This document shows, piece by piece, positions 1 through 9,060 of a DNA stretch of 64,000 nt. Origin of the DNA: Diphasiastrum complanatum (lineage: Eukaryota; Streptophyta; Lycopodiopsida; Lycopodiales; Lycopodiaceae); the NCBI GenBank assembly GCA_029204225.1, contig CM055106.1, forward strand, positions 5,902,361-5,966,360, in the 5' to 3' direction. The notes beneath the pieces were generated by a model, which was not told the origin of the DNA, ran no database searches, and was given only the letters and a program-made list of their open reading frames with translations. The position numbers and the translations under genes were made by a program. Each line of letters opens with the position of its first letter. Position 1 is the stretch's first letter.

Positions 1-1
1 A

Positions 2-840
2 ATGTTGGAGTATCTCAAGCTGGGGTACATCCGTCCGAGTTATTCACCTTTCGCCTCTCCTGTTTTCCTTGTTAAGAAAAAGGATGGTAGTTTCCGGATG
101 TGTGCAGATTACAGGGGATTGAATGAGATCACTGTAAAGCACATGTATCCGATGCCTAGGATTGATGATCTACTGGATGCGTTGCAAGGTGCAACCATTT
201 TTAGTAAGATAGATCTCAAAAGTAGATACCATCAAATACGGATTTGAGATGAAGATGTCCAGAAGATGGCCTTCCGAACCCGTTTCGGTCATTATGAATT
301 TTTGGTTATGCCATTTAGGTTAACCAATGCCCCAGCCACGTTCATGATGCTCATGAACGATGTCTTGTGAGACTATATGGGCAAGTTGTTGTCAACTTTA
401 TTGACAATATATTGTTTTTTAGTAAAGCGGTTGAGGAGCATGAGGTTCATCTCAAGACCGTATTTGGCAAGTTACAAGCTTCTGTCTTGTATGCCAATGC
501 TCAGGAGACAGAGTTGTGTAAAACTCGTGTCGAGTATTTGGGTCACGTAGTGACTGCGGAGGGTATTTCGGTTGACCCAGCCAAGGTGGCTGTGGTTAAG
601 AAGTGGCCGAGGCCTGCCGATATACGCTATTACAATCTTTGTTAGGCTTTTGTAAGTTCTACCGGCGGTTTGTTAGGAAGTATTCCTGGATAGCTGCTCC
701 TTTAACGAACCAGTTAAGGAAAAACAACACTGTGGTTTGATGGGATGCTGAAGCTCAGCAACGTTTTGAGAACTTGAAGGAGTCTGTGGCCACGGCTCCA
801 GTCGTCAAGATTGTGGATACCCAGAAACCTTTTGACCTAG
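2..840 (+). pseudogene. Ty3/gypsy reverse transcriptase fragment (element 1)
   Basis: The translation gives the N-terminal half of a Ty3/gypsy reverse transcriptase: the [16 protein letters not shown] block, the [13 protein letters not shown] block, then [14 protein letters not shown] and LTNAPATF. It continues in other frames to about 640 (EEHEVHL, VEYLGHVVTAEGISVDPAKV) and to the start of RNase H near 730-840 (PFDLET). It is broken by an in-frame TGA after HQIRI, frameshifts, and replacement of the catalytic YLDD by FIDN near 400, so it cannot be active. The left end is cut by the window. The right end stops at the RNase H motif, where LTR-like sequence begins. Its residues differ clearly from those of element 2, so it is another family. 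The identity is certain at superfamily level. Confidence 0.9.
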
Positions 841-1285
841 AGACGGGGACCCAACTCCCTTGGGTCCCAAACCCAAACTTGAGACTGGACGATGACTGGG
901 CCTGTAGAATTGACCGGTGACTCGTGAATCTGCATGGTTGCCACGTGTCATGATGTAGGTGTGCACATGGCTTGGAGTCTCTTTCCTTGGAGGTATACAA
1001 GGGGAGGAGGACTCATTTGCTATCATTCTATCTACCTAGGAGGAGGTGGATGGAGAGCGTGTGCACGGCCAGGATGTTTGCTAGCGTGAGGCAGGAGATG
1101 GTTGAGAGCCTAGGCGGTGGTATGGGATGCCGTCTAGGATGGAGGTCGGATCCAGCTTGATACGGTCACAGGGCAGGGCACGGTGGGTGGACCCGGATTA
1201 GGTCCTACGGCGGGGTGGAATGTGAATCGTTCGGTCTCTTGTGGTTAACCGGCACCTGGAGGTTTGCAGTAAGTAGGGTTTGTAA
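841..1285 (+). repeat. Probable 5' LTR of gypsy element 2
   Basis: This GC-richer block lies between the broken pol of element 1 and a tRNA-Met type primer site. It ends in TTTGTAACA, the CA ending expected of an LTR, two bases before TGGTATCAGAGCC. The left boundary is inferred from where the RNase H homology stops. No second copy of this LTR was recognised downstream, so the boundary cannot be checked by LTR comparison. Confidence 0.55.
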
Positions 1286-1289
1286 CATA

Positions 1290-1302
1290 TGGTATCAGAG
1301 CC
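1290..1302 (+). other. Primer binding site (initiator tRNA-Met type)
   Basis: TGGTATCAGAGCC is complementary to the 3' end of plant initiator tRNA-Met and is the standard primer site of many plant LTR retrotransposons. It sits two bases after the presumed LTR end and about 930 bp before the gag start at 2236. Confidence 0.85.
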
Positions 1303-1981
1303 ACTGCATGCTGAAAGCCAGGTGCGTTGATCCGAAGTGGTTTTCTTGTAATCTACGGATTTTCTTGTAATCTAAGCCAGGTGCTTCTGACGGATTTCGA
1401 ATTGGATTTGAAATGCATTTTTTATGTACTCCTTAGGGTTTGCCTTCCGCTGTTTTTCAAACAAAATTGAACAAAAAAAGTTTTAAGAAAAACAGTTTGG
1501 GGCCCGTGGAAGCCCTGCCACGTGGCACTGTCCATGGTAGGACAGGTGGCGGTCCTTCCTATTGGAAATCCACTCAGGAATATGTGGGTTTTTGGTCGTG
1601 ATGGGCCCTCTCAGCAATGAACAAAAACGTGAACTTTTTCCATCGCTGTTTGACCAGCGGGGGTTGCCAAAAAACAGCTGGCAAATCTGCCACGTGGCAT
1701 GGAGGTGGCAGCTGGTAGCGCCCTGCTGTAGCGATGCCTTTCAGATTCCTTGCTGGAGAAATCGGGGCCCTCCCTGAAAATCTAGGCTTCCTGTCCCTGT
1801 CTGCCAGCGATGGACAGGTTGAAGAAAAACAAGAAATAGAGGCGGGGGAGGGGGCTGTAAGCCACCTGGCTGGTTGCCAGGAGTTGGCCAGTAAGTTGAG
1901 GTGGAAGCTAGGTGGCAGGGTAAGGCCACTTGGCAGGTAGTAGGATGGCATGGAGAGGGAGGCATACCTCTCCCATGCATC

Positions 1982-2099
1982 TGTTTTTTGTGAAAAGAGG
2001 TGGAGGTGGTGGTGCATCCTTCTCCTTGCTCTCTCTTATTTGTTTTTTGTGAAAAGAGGTGGAGGTGGTGGTGCATCCTTCTCCTTGCTCTCTCTTATT
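1982..2099. repeat. Perfect 59-bp tandem duplication in the leader
   Basis: Two adjacent copies of a 59-bp unit (1982-2040 and 2041-2099) beginning TGTTTTTTGTGAAAAGAGG are identical. They lie in the untranslated leader of element 2, about 140 bp before gag. Perfect identity in an otherwise decayed element suggests a recent slippage or unequal-exchange event. Confidence 0.95.
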
Positions 2100-2235
2100 C
2101 CTCTTGGCAGCCATGGACAACACCATTTGGTTTGTAAAGAGACAGCAAGAGTAGCCTTGTATCTACCTTCCTTGAGTAAATTTTGATTCTCTTCTATCAT
2201 CTCTTTCTTAATTCACCTCTCTTTTCCTTGTAAAA

Positions 2236-3435
2236 ATGGAGCGTACTCCTGCCCCACAGCCTATGCCCCTTGCTAAAGAGGCTACAATATCTGCCGCTGT
2301 TTTAGACCCTTATGCTTTGATGCTGGCCATTAACAATCTACAGCAACAGATTGTTGATATGCAAGCTAGGCACAGTCGGGATCAGCAGGATCTCAAGGAA
2401 TTGACGCAGCTAAGGCAATTGGTGCATCAACCCCTGTTCACTCCTGAAGTTTTTGCGGGGAAAAGAAGGATAGAACCCCAGAAGCGGTCTTGCAATGGCT
2501 GGATCGATGAAATTCGCACTTTTCCATGCACGATTCATCCGAGGACAACAAGATCAATCTCGCCGTCATGTACCTGCGAGGGAAAGCATTTACCTGGTGG
2601 CAAGATTTGAGGGGTAAGCCTGAAGTTCCTAGGAATTGGGAGGATTTTAGTATGGCCTTTAAGGCGGCCTTCCTTCCTATTCTTGATGATTTTGAATTTT
2701 ACCGTCAGTATGCAACGGGGGATCAGTATTTACAAGAGTTTCAGGAAGTTTATTCTCGTTTTGCAACTAGAATTGCATTTTATACTTGGGTTGCCAAGAG
2801 ACTACTAGCTAGAGGTTAGGAGGAACCAGCCTCTTACCCTCGAGGATGCTGTTCGCTTCGCCAGGATCTACGATGATACTCGTATGATGGCTAAGCCTGA
2901 GACTGGTGTCTTGCCCGACGTAAAGGGCAAGAAGCCTTTCTTTCCAAAGAAATCGAAAGATAAGGCAAAGGATCGGGCTTCAGGTTTAGGTAAGTCGAAG
3001 AAAAGATCTACCTTGGACCAGGAAACCTTTATGAAAGTCAGAAGCGACAATCTATGCTTTAACTGCATGGAACCAGGTCATGTCGCGAAGGAATGTCCAA
3101 AGAAACGAAAAGTTGAAGGGGCATTTTTTAAGACTCCAGGTAACTCTAGCATATCTAGTGTAGATCTTTTCTTTGCTGGTAATTTTGTGTGTGAACATAC
3201 GGCTGTTTTTGGCCCTCATGACTTCATTCGGATGAAGGGGGTTGTGGGTGGTCAAGCCGTAACTGTTTTATTTGACAATGGTTCCACACATAATTTTATT
3301 AACGCTAATTTGTTGCAGAAGCTAAAGGTGGAAACAAGGCAAAGTGACCACCAATACACAGCTGGCAACGGGAGCAAAAAGCCAAGTTTGGGACCGGATA
3401 GTCCCACGTCTACCAATAGAGATTCAAGCCTATAA
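2236..3435 (+). pseudogene. gag and protease of gypsy element 2
   Basis: Gag starts at the ATG at 2236 with a short N-terminal coiled-coil-like stretch (LAINNLQQQIVDMQ). A frameshift near 2460-2520 moves the frame to the capsid-like part (RGKAFTWWQDL), and another break occurs near 2815. A lysine-rich linker leads to a zinc knuckle, CFNCMEPGHVAKEC (CX2CX4HX4C), at about 3055-3097, which would bind the RNA genome. The aspartic protease follows with LFDNGSTHNFIN near 3270; families of this type have D-S-G or D-T-G here, so the serine is replaced by asparagine. The frame then shifts into the pol frame around 3344-3420. It is non-functional as it stands. Confidence 0.85.
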
Positions 3436-4895
3436 GGATAAATTAGACTTTCACATTATGAATCTAGATAGGGTAGATGTTATACTTGCTAAGGAGTGGT
3501 TCTATGAGAGGAACGAGTCTATGAAGAAAAACTATGTAACACACAGTTTGTCGTTCTTACATAACGGCTCACTCATAGAATCGAATGGAAATGTTGATAT
3601 TTCTACTTCGTATATGCTTTCTGCTTTGGAAATTGTTAAATGCATGGATATTGTTGATTGCAGTTCTTACTTATGTTGGTTAAAAGATTTTACTTACCAT
3701 GAAGAACGCAGTTTGCAATTTTACAATCTCCAAATGGAACTAATGTCTAATAACCTAAAGCAAGAAAACTCACCAGAAGGTGAAATTTTTAGGAAACTTA
3801 GGCTGTTTCCTGAGCAGCTTCTTGAGGGTCTTCCCCCCTCAAGGGGTGTTGACCATGGTATTAAACTGATTCCTGGTAGCTCTCCTATATCACTGTATCC
3901 ATATAGGATGAGTACTTCTGAAGAGGATGAGGTTTATAAGCAACTACAAAATTACCTTAAGATGGGCCATGTTAGGCCTAGTAAATCTCCCTGGGGGGCA
4001 CCTGTGCTCCTTGTTGATAAAAAAGACGGAGGTACTCGTCTTTGTGTGGACTTTAAAAAGTTGAATAAATTAACGATTAAAAACCGTTATCCTTTGCCAC
4101 GAATGGATGAGCTGGTTGATCGATTGCATGGTGCAAAGTACTTCACCAAAATCGATTTGAGATCAGGGTATCATCAGATTCGCATAAAGACTGAGGATGT
4201 TCAAAAAACCGGGTTTAGAACTAGGTACGGCCATTATGAGTTTCTGGTTTTACCGTTTGGCTTGACAAATGCTCCAGCGACTTTCCAACGGATGATGAAC
4301 GATCTTCTTCGTCCATATCTGGGAAAGTTCGTAATAGTCTACTTAGATGATATTCTCATCTACTGTAAGACCTTGGAAGAGCATGAGGAGCATCTCAGGA
4401 TTGTCTTAAAGTTACTTAGACAGGAAAAGCTTTTTGCCAAGGAGTCCAAATGTGTGTTCATCCAGAAAAGGTTGTTATACCTTGGTCACATTATTTCGGA
4501 CCATGGGTTGGAAATTGACCCAAATAAAGTCCGACAAGTACGTGAATGGCCTATCCCTAAAATCATCCGGGAGGTTAAGTCCTTTTTGGGCTTTACGGGG
4601 TTTTGCATTAATTGCATTGGCCTTGACGAATGTCCTCAGAGGGGCTAAAAGAGTTAGCCGGCAAAGTTAGTTCAGTCCTCCGGTTACTTGGACTGAAGAG
4701 TTGAATCAGAGTTTTGAGAATCTCAAATACTGTGTAACTACAACGCCTATTCTACACAGAGTGGATCCTAACAAGCCGTATGTACTTGAAACGGATGCCA
4801 GTGACTATGCTATAGGTGCAGTCCTATATCAGGATGGTAGACCGGTAGCTTTTGAAAGCAAGAAGTTGGACCATGCTCAAAGGCGGTACCTATGA
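3420..4895 (+). pseudogene. Reverse transcriptase and RNase H of gypsy element 2
   Basis: A long open stretch reads through a linker and the full palm and fingers of a Ty3/gypsy reverse transcriptase: [55 protein letters not shown], and an intact catalytic VIVYLDDILIY near 4330-4365. The connection region (YLGHIISDHGLEIDPNKV) is present until a frameshift at about 4610. RNase H resumes at 4701 with PYVLETDASDYAIGAVLYQDG (catalytic Asp in TDAS) and is broken by a stop after RRYL at 4895. The RT alone could be folded and active, but the polyprotein is interrupted. Confidence 0.9.
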
Positions 4896-5875
4896 CAAGG
4901 AACTTTTTGCTGTTATTCATGCCCTAAAAGTTTGGAGACATTATTTGTATGGCTCCCAGTTTACTATAGTTACTGACCAAGTATATTAACGATGCGGTCG
5001 ACCTTAGGGGTCGTAAGGCCAGATGGTCAGAGATGCTCCAAGAATTTCATTATGACATTGAGTACCAGAAGGGTACTTCTAATAGTGTCACGGATGCCTT
5101 AAGCCGGATTGGAGAGGTTAATCAGTTAAGCTTTTTTGAGATCCAATCTGAGTTGTATCTGTCCTTAAGAGATTTGTGTAAGACTGATAGGTACTTCGGT
5201 CGTATTTGGCTAGACGTCCTGGCAGGTTCTTCTAGATCTAGTGATGAGCTTGGAATGCAGGATTCCAAGATTTCTCCTTAGGACAAGATACAGAGAAACT
5301 ATTCCATTAGGAATGGGTTACTTTTCTGGAATGGAAAAGTTTGTGTGCCAGAAAATGATGATATAAGGGCCCAAATCCTGCATGAATGTCATGACAGCCC
5401 GTGTGCAGGGCACCCTGGCGCTCAAAGGACGCTTGACTTAGTAAAAAGGAACTTTTATTGGCCAAACTTAAGAAGTCAAGTGGAGGCATATGTTCACAAG
5501 TGTGCGCAATGCCAAGTTAATAAAGCTGAAAGACTTAAGGCAGTTGGTTTGTGAATGCCCTTGGAAATTCCCAAAAGAAAGTGGGAAAGCATTTCCATGG
5601 ACTTTGTGGTTGGGCTACCTCGGACGGGGAAGCAAAATGATGCCATTTGGGTAATAGTTGACAGGTTAACTAAAATGGCGCAGTTCATACCAACCAAGCA
5701 AACTGTCAAAGTTTCTGAACTTGCTCAGCTTTTCGTTGAAAAGTTGTTCAGGTTGTTTGGTTTGCCGAATGACATTGTTAGTGATCGAGATCCAAAGTTC
5801 ACTGGCAAATTCTGGCAAGTGGTCTTTGAGAAATTAGAGACCACTTTAAGTTTGGGGTCATCAGATCATCATTGG
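4896..5875 (+). pseudogene. RNase H tail and integrase of gypsy element 2
   Basis: The end of RNase H (YDKELFAVIHAL, then VTDALSR near 5090) is spread over frames. Integrase begins with its HHCC zinc domain (HECHDSPCAGHPG, then CAQCQ near 5500). It continues into the core with SMDFVVGLPRTGKQNDAIWV, carrying the first catalytic Asp, and SDRDPKFTGKFW, carrying the second. Homology stops at TTLSLGSSDH near 5870, before the catalytic Glu, so the core is truncated. A TGA at 5552-5554 also interrupts it. Confidence 0.85.
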
Positions 5876-5879
5876 AAGG

Positions 5880-6135
5880 CTCTCATACGAGTCATGAGAT
5901 ATATTCAATTGACATCACTGCATCTTGACCATAAACCAGTTGAAATGGTGTTTGATTCGTACTAACTTTGTAAGCGATTCTGAATGCCCATAATGTTGCA
6001 TGAAGTTTATGCTCCCAATCAGAATGATTTGCTTCAACCATTTTTGTCATAGTGTTGCATAGAATCTTATTGGAAAATTCAGTTTGTCCATTACCCCTCG
6101 GATAATATGGAGTACTAAACAGGTGTATAATGAAC
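5880..6135 (-). pseudogene. Ty3/gypsy integrase fragment, opposite orientation
   Basis: Read on the minus strand from about 6130 to 5900, one frame gives STPYYPRGNGQTEFSNKIL, then HATLWAFRIAYK and TPFQLVYGQDAVM, ending in a stop. This is the part of a gypsy integrase that carries the catalytic Glu (GNGQTE) and the region after it. It closely resembles the integrase of the gypsy copies at 36-44 kb (YYPRCNGQAEST, TPFQLIYGQEVVM), so it is probably a remnant of that family. It abuts the truncated plus-strand integrase of element 2. Confidence 0.8.
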
Positions 6136-6990
6136 TAGTGTATTGTTCATTTGAGCAATTTGTATGAATCATTCTTCTTGAATATTTCTGCTGCTAACTG
6201 ATCGATTGGTAAGAAGGAGAATAATCCAACAAATTTATTACTTCAAGCCATTGTACTCGTTGTTGATATTGCCGCCTGACAAGCTGTCAGAGATGCGGTG
6301 TGTCTTGACTGTTGGGACCCTAGCCGTCAGTGACGAGATGCTAGCCGACAAGTAGTCGGGGTGATCAAGAGGGTCACAGGTCTTTGGTGGGGCACGGGGG
6401 TGGTACCCTGGGAGTCACTCAGTATTCACAGGTCACAGGGGCCAGGCATGCCAAGTGGACTGATCACCCATAGGTGGATGCCATGTGCCAGTTGACGGGA
6501 ATAGCAGGTAGAAGGACTCAAGGAGGGGGTGCCTATGGTTGGGAGGTTCATTCTACACATCGGCTTCTAGGATTCACGAGCTTGGAGAGACTGGCTTGTG
6601 ACATGTTGAGACCAACAAATGCCCATATGGCATGCTAATCCACTCACAAATGTAGTCACCTACTACATCACCAGACCAAGTTGACAACTATATTGACATC
6701 ATGATCACCCACTATTACCTCTTTTTTCCAATGTATTCAAGACATGCAGTAGTTAGTTTCAATCCCATGGTTTTTACTACATTGTCTTTTTTTGTTCATC
6801 ATCTTTTCAATACATGTAGTTGCATTTATATCTTTATGTTTCAGAGATGTACATACAATACTCAAAAGACATTAAAAGAGCTCTCTTTCTTTCTCCTTCC
6901 TACAAAAAATCACCACCTTATCTTAATTCTAAAGTTCTCCACAAGGCGATTTGAGAGAACTCCACAAGACATGCATGCATAACAAGAATT
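6136..6990. other. Non-coding stretch with a GC-rich block
   Basis: No gene is supported. Positions 6280-6610 are clearly GC-richer than the flanks and resemble a decayed LTR in texture (for example GGGTCACAGGTC and GGGGCACGG motifs, vaguely like 1160-1200), but no terminal repeats or primer site were found. The rest is AT-rich and featureless. Confidence 0.3.
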
Positions 6991-6999
6991 GATTTGAAT

Positions 7000-7110
7000 T
7001 TTCGATGAGGCCAAATGACTCACATTGGATCCCGTGCTTCTAAGATTCAAGTTTCAAAGTTAAGCATGCTTGGGAAATAGTACTCCTAGGAAATCCAAGT
7101 AAAGAGGAGC
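7000..7110 (+). pseudogene. 5S rRNA-like fragment
   Basis: The segment contains GGATCCC followed by AAAGTTAAGCATGCTTGGG and then TAGTACTCCTAGGA. This matches the internal promoter of plant 5S rRNA genes: the A-box AAGTTAAGCGTGCTTGGG, the intermediate element, and the start of the C-box AGTACTAGGATGG. The spacing after GGATCCC is expanded and the 3' end does not follow the 5S sequence, so it is a degenerate copy. It could be a 5S pseudogene or come from a 5S-derived retroelement. Confidence 0.55.
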
Positions 7111-7249
7111 ACTCTGCTATATAATCACCTTTATTTTGTTGCAACATTTGCTTATGGGACATTCAACTTGCACTCCACAAAGCATTACGAATGGCCACAT
7201 GCAAAGTCTAGAATGTTCTGGGAATTGGATCAAAGAATTGGATGCCATT

Positions 7250-8490
7250 GCTTATAAGAAGAAGAAAAATAAGAAACCGATGGTTAAGGACAAAGCGCAA
7301 AAGTAGGCAATGAAAGTAAACTTGTGTTTCCTATGCAACAAACCAAGGCATCGTGAGAAATGGTGCCCCCAAAGGAAGAACGAATCATCCGGTGCCGTGA
7401 AGATGGAGGTGTATGTAGGTAAAGTTGAAATCAACTGATCTAGCAATTTTAGCACATTATCTTTCCATTTTGAAATCATGGAGACATTACTTGTAGGGTA
7501 ATAAGTTCATGGTGAATATGGATCACCAAAACTTAAAGTAGGTGCATTATATCAAAGGAACCACCAATTAGGTGGTTGATGCACTTAGTCGAATCATTGA
7601 AGCGAATGAACTTTCCTTCATCGAGATCAGCACAGGCTTTTATGTTTCCCTAAAAGGTCTTTGTGAGAAAGACCTGCATGTTGGACCAATTTGGTGGAGA
7701 CTTCTGGTAGACTCGTTAAGCGAGATTGATGTACAAGGCGATCAGTTTGGGGGAAAGAATAAAAGAGGTGTTATGACCCCTCTATTTGGAACGGACTTTT
7801 GTTTAGGAAAAGGAAGATATGCGTGCCCGATGTGGAAGTTACTAAAATGAAACTTCTCTATGAGTGTCATGGCCCACCTTGTGCAGGGAATCCAAGCATA
7901 TACACTAGATTTGGTACGAAGGAATTTCTATTGGCCAAAACTTAAACCCTTTGTAGAATCTTATGTGGTTAAGTGTGACCAATGTCAACTCAATAAGACT
8001 GAACGTTTTAAAGCAGATTGTCCATTGCATCCATTGATTAGTTCTGATAAAAAATGGATTTTATGGATGGGTTACCGCGGACAAATTAACAAATGATGCA
8101 ATTTGGGTAATTGTTGACCGTCTAACTATATTGGCAGATTATCGAGTGACATTGTGAGCGATTGCGATTAGAAGTTTGCCAGTCACTTTGTTGGCCATAC
8201 TTGCTAAACGGGAAACATCATTGAGTTTTAGTTCTTCGGATGATCCCGAGATGGACGATCAAATAGACATAATTAATCAGACAATGAAACAGATGCTACG
8301 AGCATATGTTTTCCAACGACATCTCATTGGGAGAAGTATTTTTTGAGTTTGCGTACAAAAGTAGTATTGGCTATCAATTATAGCCGGTTTATGCTTATGT
8401 ATGGATATCAACCTAGATCGTCCATCCCTGTAGAAACTCGAACGATGACGTTTTAGAAGCTAGCAGATCTCTTGCATGATATGCGCATGT
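7250..8490 (+). pseudogene. Internally deleted gypsy copy (gag knuckle plus integrase)
   Basis: A gag zinc knuckle, CFLCNKPRHREKWC, is encoded near 7324-7365 after a lysine-rich run. Only about 200 bp later the sequence is at the RNase H/integrase boundary (VDALSRIIEANELSF at 7572). It then runs through the integrase zinc domain (RRNFYWPKLKPFVESYVVKCDQCQLNKT, about 7915-8005), core remnants (AIWVIVDRL near 8100) and a late-integrase block (YGYQPRSSIPVETRT near 8400). Protease, RT and most of RNase H are deleted. The wording of VDALSRI and the zinc domain shows kinship with element 2. Multiple stops and frameshifts are present. Confidence 0.8.
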
Positions 8491-8526
8491 GAGAGTGTCC
8501 AAAGTGCGCCAAATAAGGACAAACAT

Positions 8527-8702
8527 TATGCCCATCATGAATTTTAGGCCTCCAAACCGTTAATTATGATTAAATACCATGAGGTCCCCAACCCCTCATA
8601 ATCATAATCAACCTACAGGTGAAGGTAGGCCTATTGACCTCCTTATAGGATAATAATCCGAGATCAGTTCAACTATGGGCATGTCGTGCTTCCCCCCTTA
8701 AA
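8527..8702 (-). repeat. LTR fragment and polypurine tract of a chromovirus
   Basis: The reverse complement of 8527-8690 aligns with the LTR-like block starting at 21013, for example around CCATCATGA, TTAATTATGAT and GGGCATG. On the minus strand a purine run TAAGGGGGGAAGC (about 8690-8703) lies directly between the chromodomain remnant and the LTR start, as expected for a polypurine tract. Only part of the LTR is preserved. Confidence 0.55.
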
Positions 8703-8709
8703 CAAGTTT

Positions 8710-9060
8710 TTTCCTCAAAGCTTAAAGTCAAGGAAGTTCTTTCTAGGGCTATCACTTTGTTCCCAAGAGTCGTCATCATCTGTATGACACTTCTAGCGAA
8801 CCAGATGCTCGGTAATTATATGACTACGTAATGGTTTAGTTCTTGTATCCGAGATCTTATTAAGTACAAAATGGGTCAAATGATACTTTTGATAGGTCCA
8901 ATAGATCTCCAAAACCAAGGCGATCCCCTTTCTCATAGGCTTTTCTTAAGTTGCCTTAAATGAAATACCAGGTGTACATGAGTTCCTTCTGGAAGCTCTA
9001 ATTGGTAAGCCAAGGATCCAATCTTTTTAGAATTTTATATGATCCCCTATAACGAGAGTC
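8710..9060 (-). pseudogene. Integrase C-terminus and chromodomain of a gypsy chromovirus
   Basis: On the minus strand, fragments in shifting frames give an integrase tail (EYHLTHFVLNKI) followed by a chromodomain-like segment: IITEHLVR, then a stop, KCHTDDDDSWEQ and RKNFLDF. The EHLVRWK...SWE pattern is typical of the chromodomain at the integrase C-terminus of chromoviruses, which targets integration to heterochromatin. It ends next to the polypurine tract and LTR, exactly where a chromodomain should be. It is heavily mutated. Confidence 0.6.

Larger units (their letters stand above)
1286..5875 (+). mobile_element. Ty3/gypsy element 2, decayed internal region
   Basis: In order: primer site, about 900 bp of untranslated leader, gag, protease, reverse transcriptase, RNase H and part of integrase. 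This gag-PR-RT-RH-IN order is diagnostic of Ty3/gypsy. The element loses homology inside the integrase core at about 5870, where an opposing gypsy integrase fragment begins, so the 3' part and 3' LTR are missing. Frameshifts in gag, RNase H and integrase make it non-autonomous. Confidence 0.9.

Noticed and set aside
5860-5965. Apparent plus-strand copia-like HWKALIRVMRYI after gypsy integrase
   Set aside because: The minus strand of the same bases reads a clean gypsy integrase block (TPFQLVYGQDAVM and beyond), which explains the sequence better.
7000-7110. Functional 5S rRNA gene
   Set aside because: Only the internal promoter region is recognisable; the 3' part and spacing are wrong.
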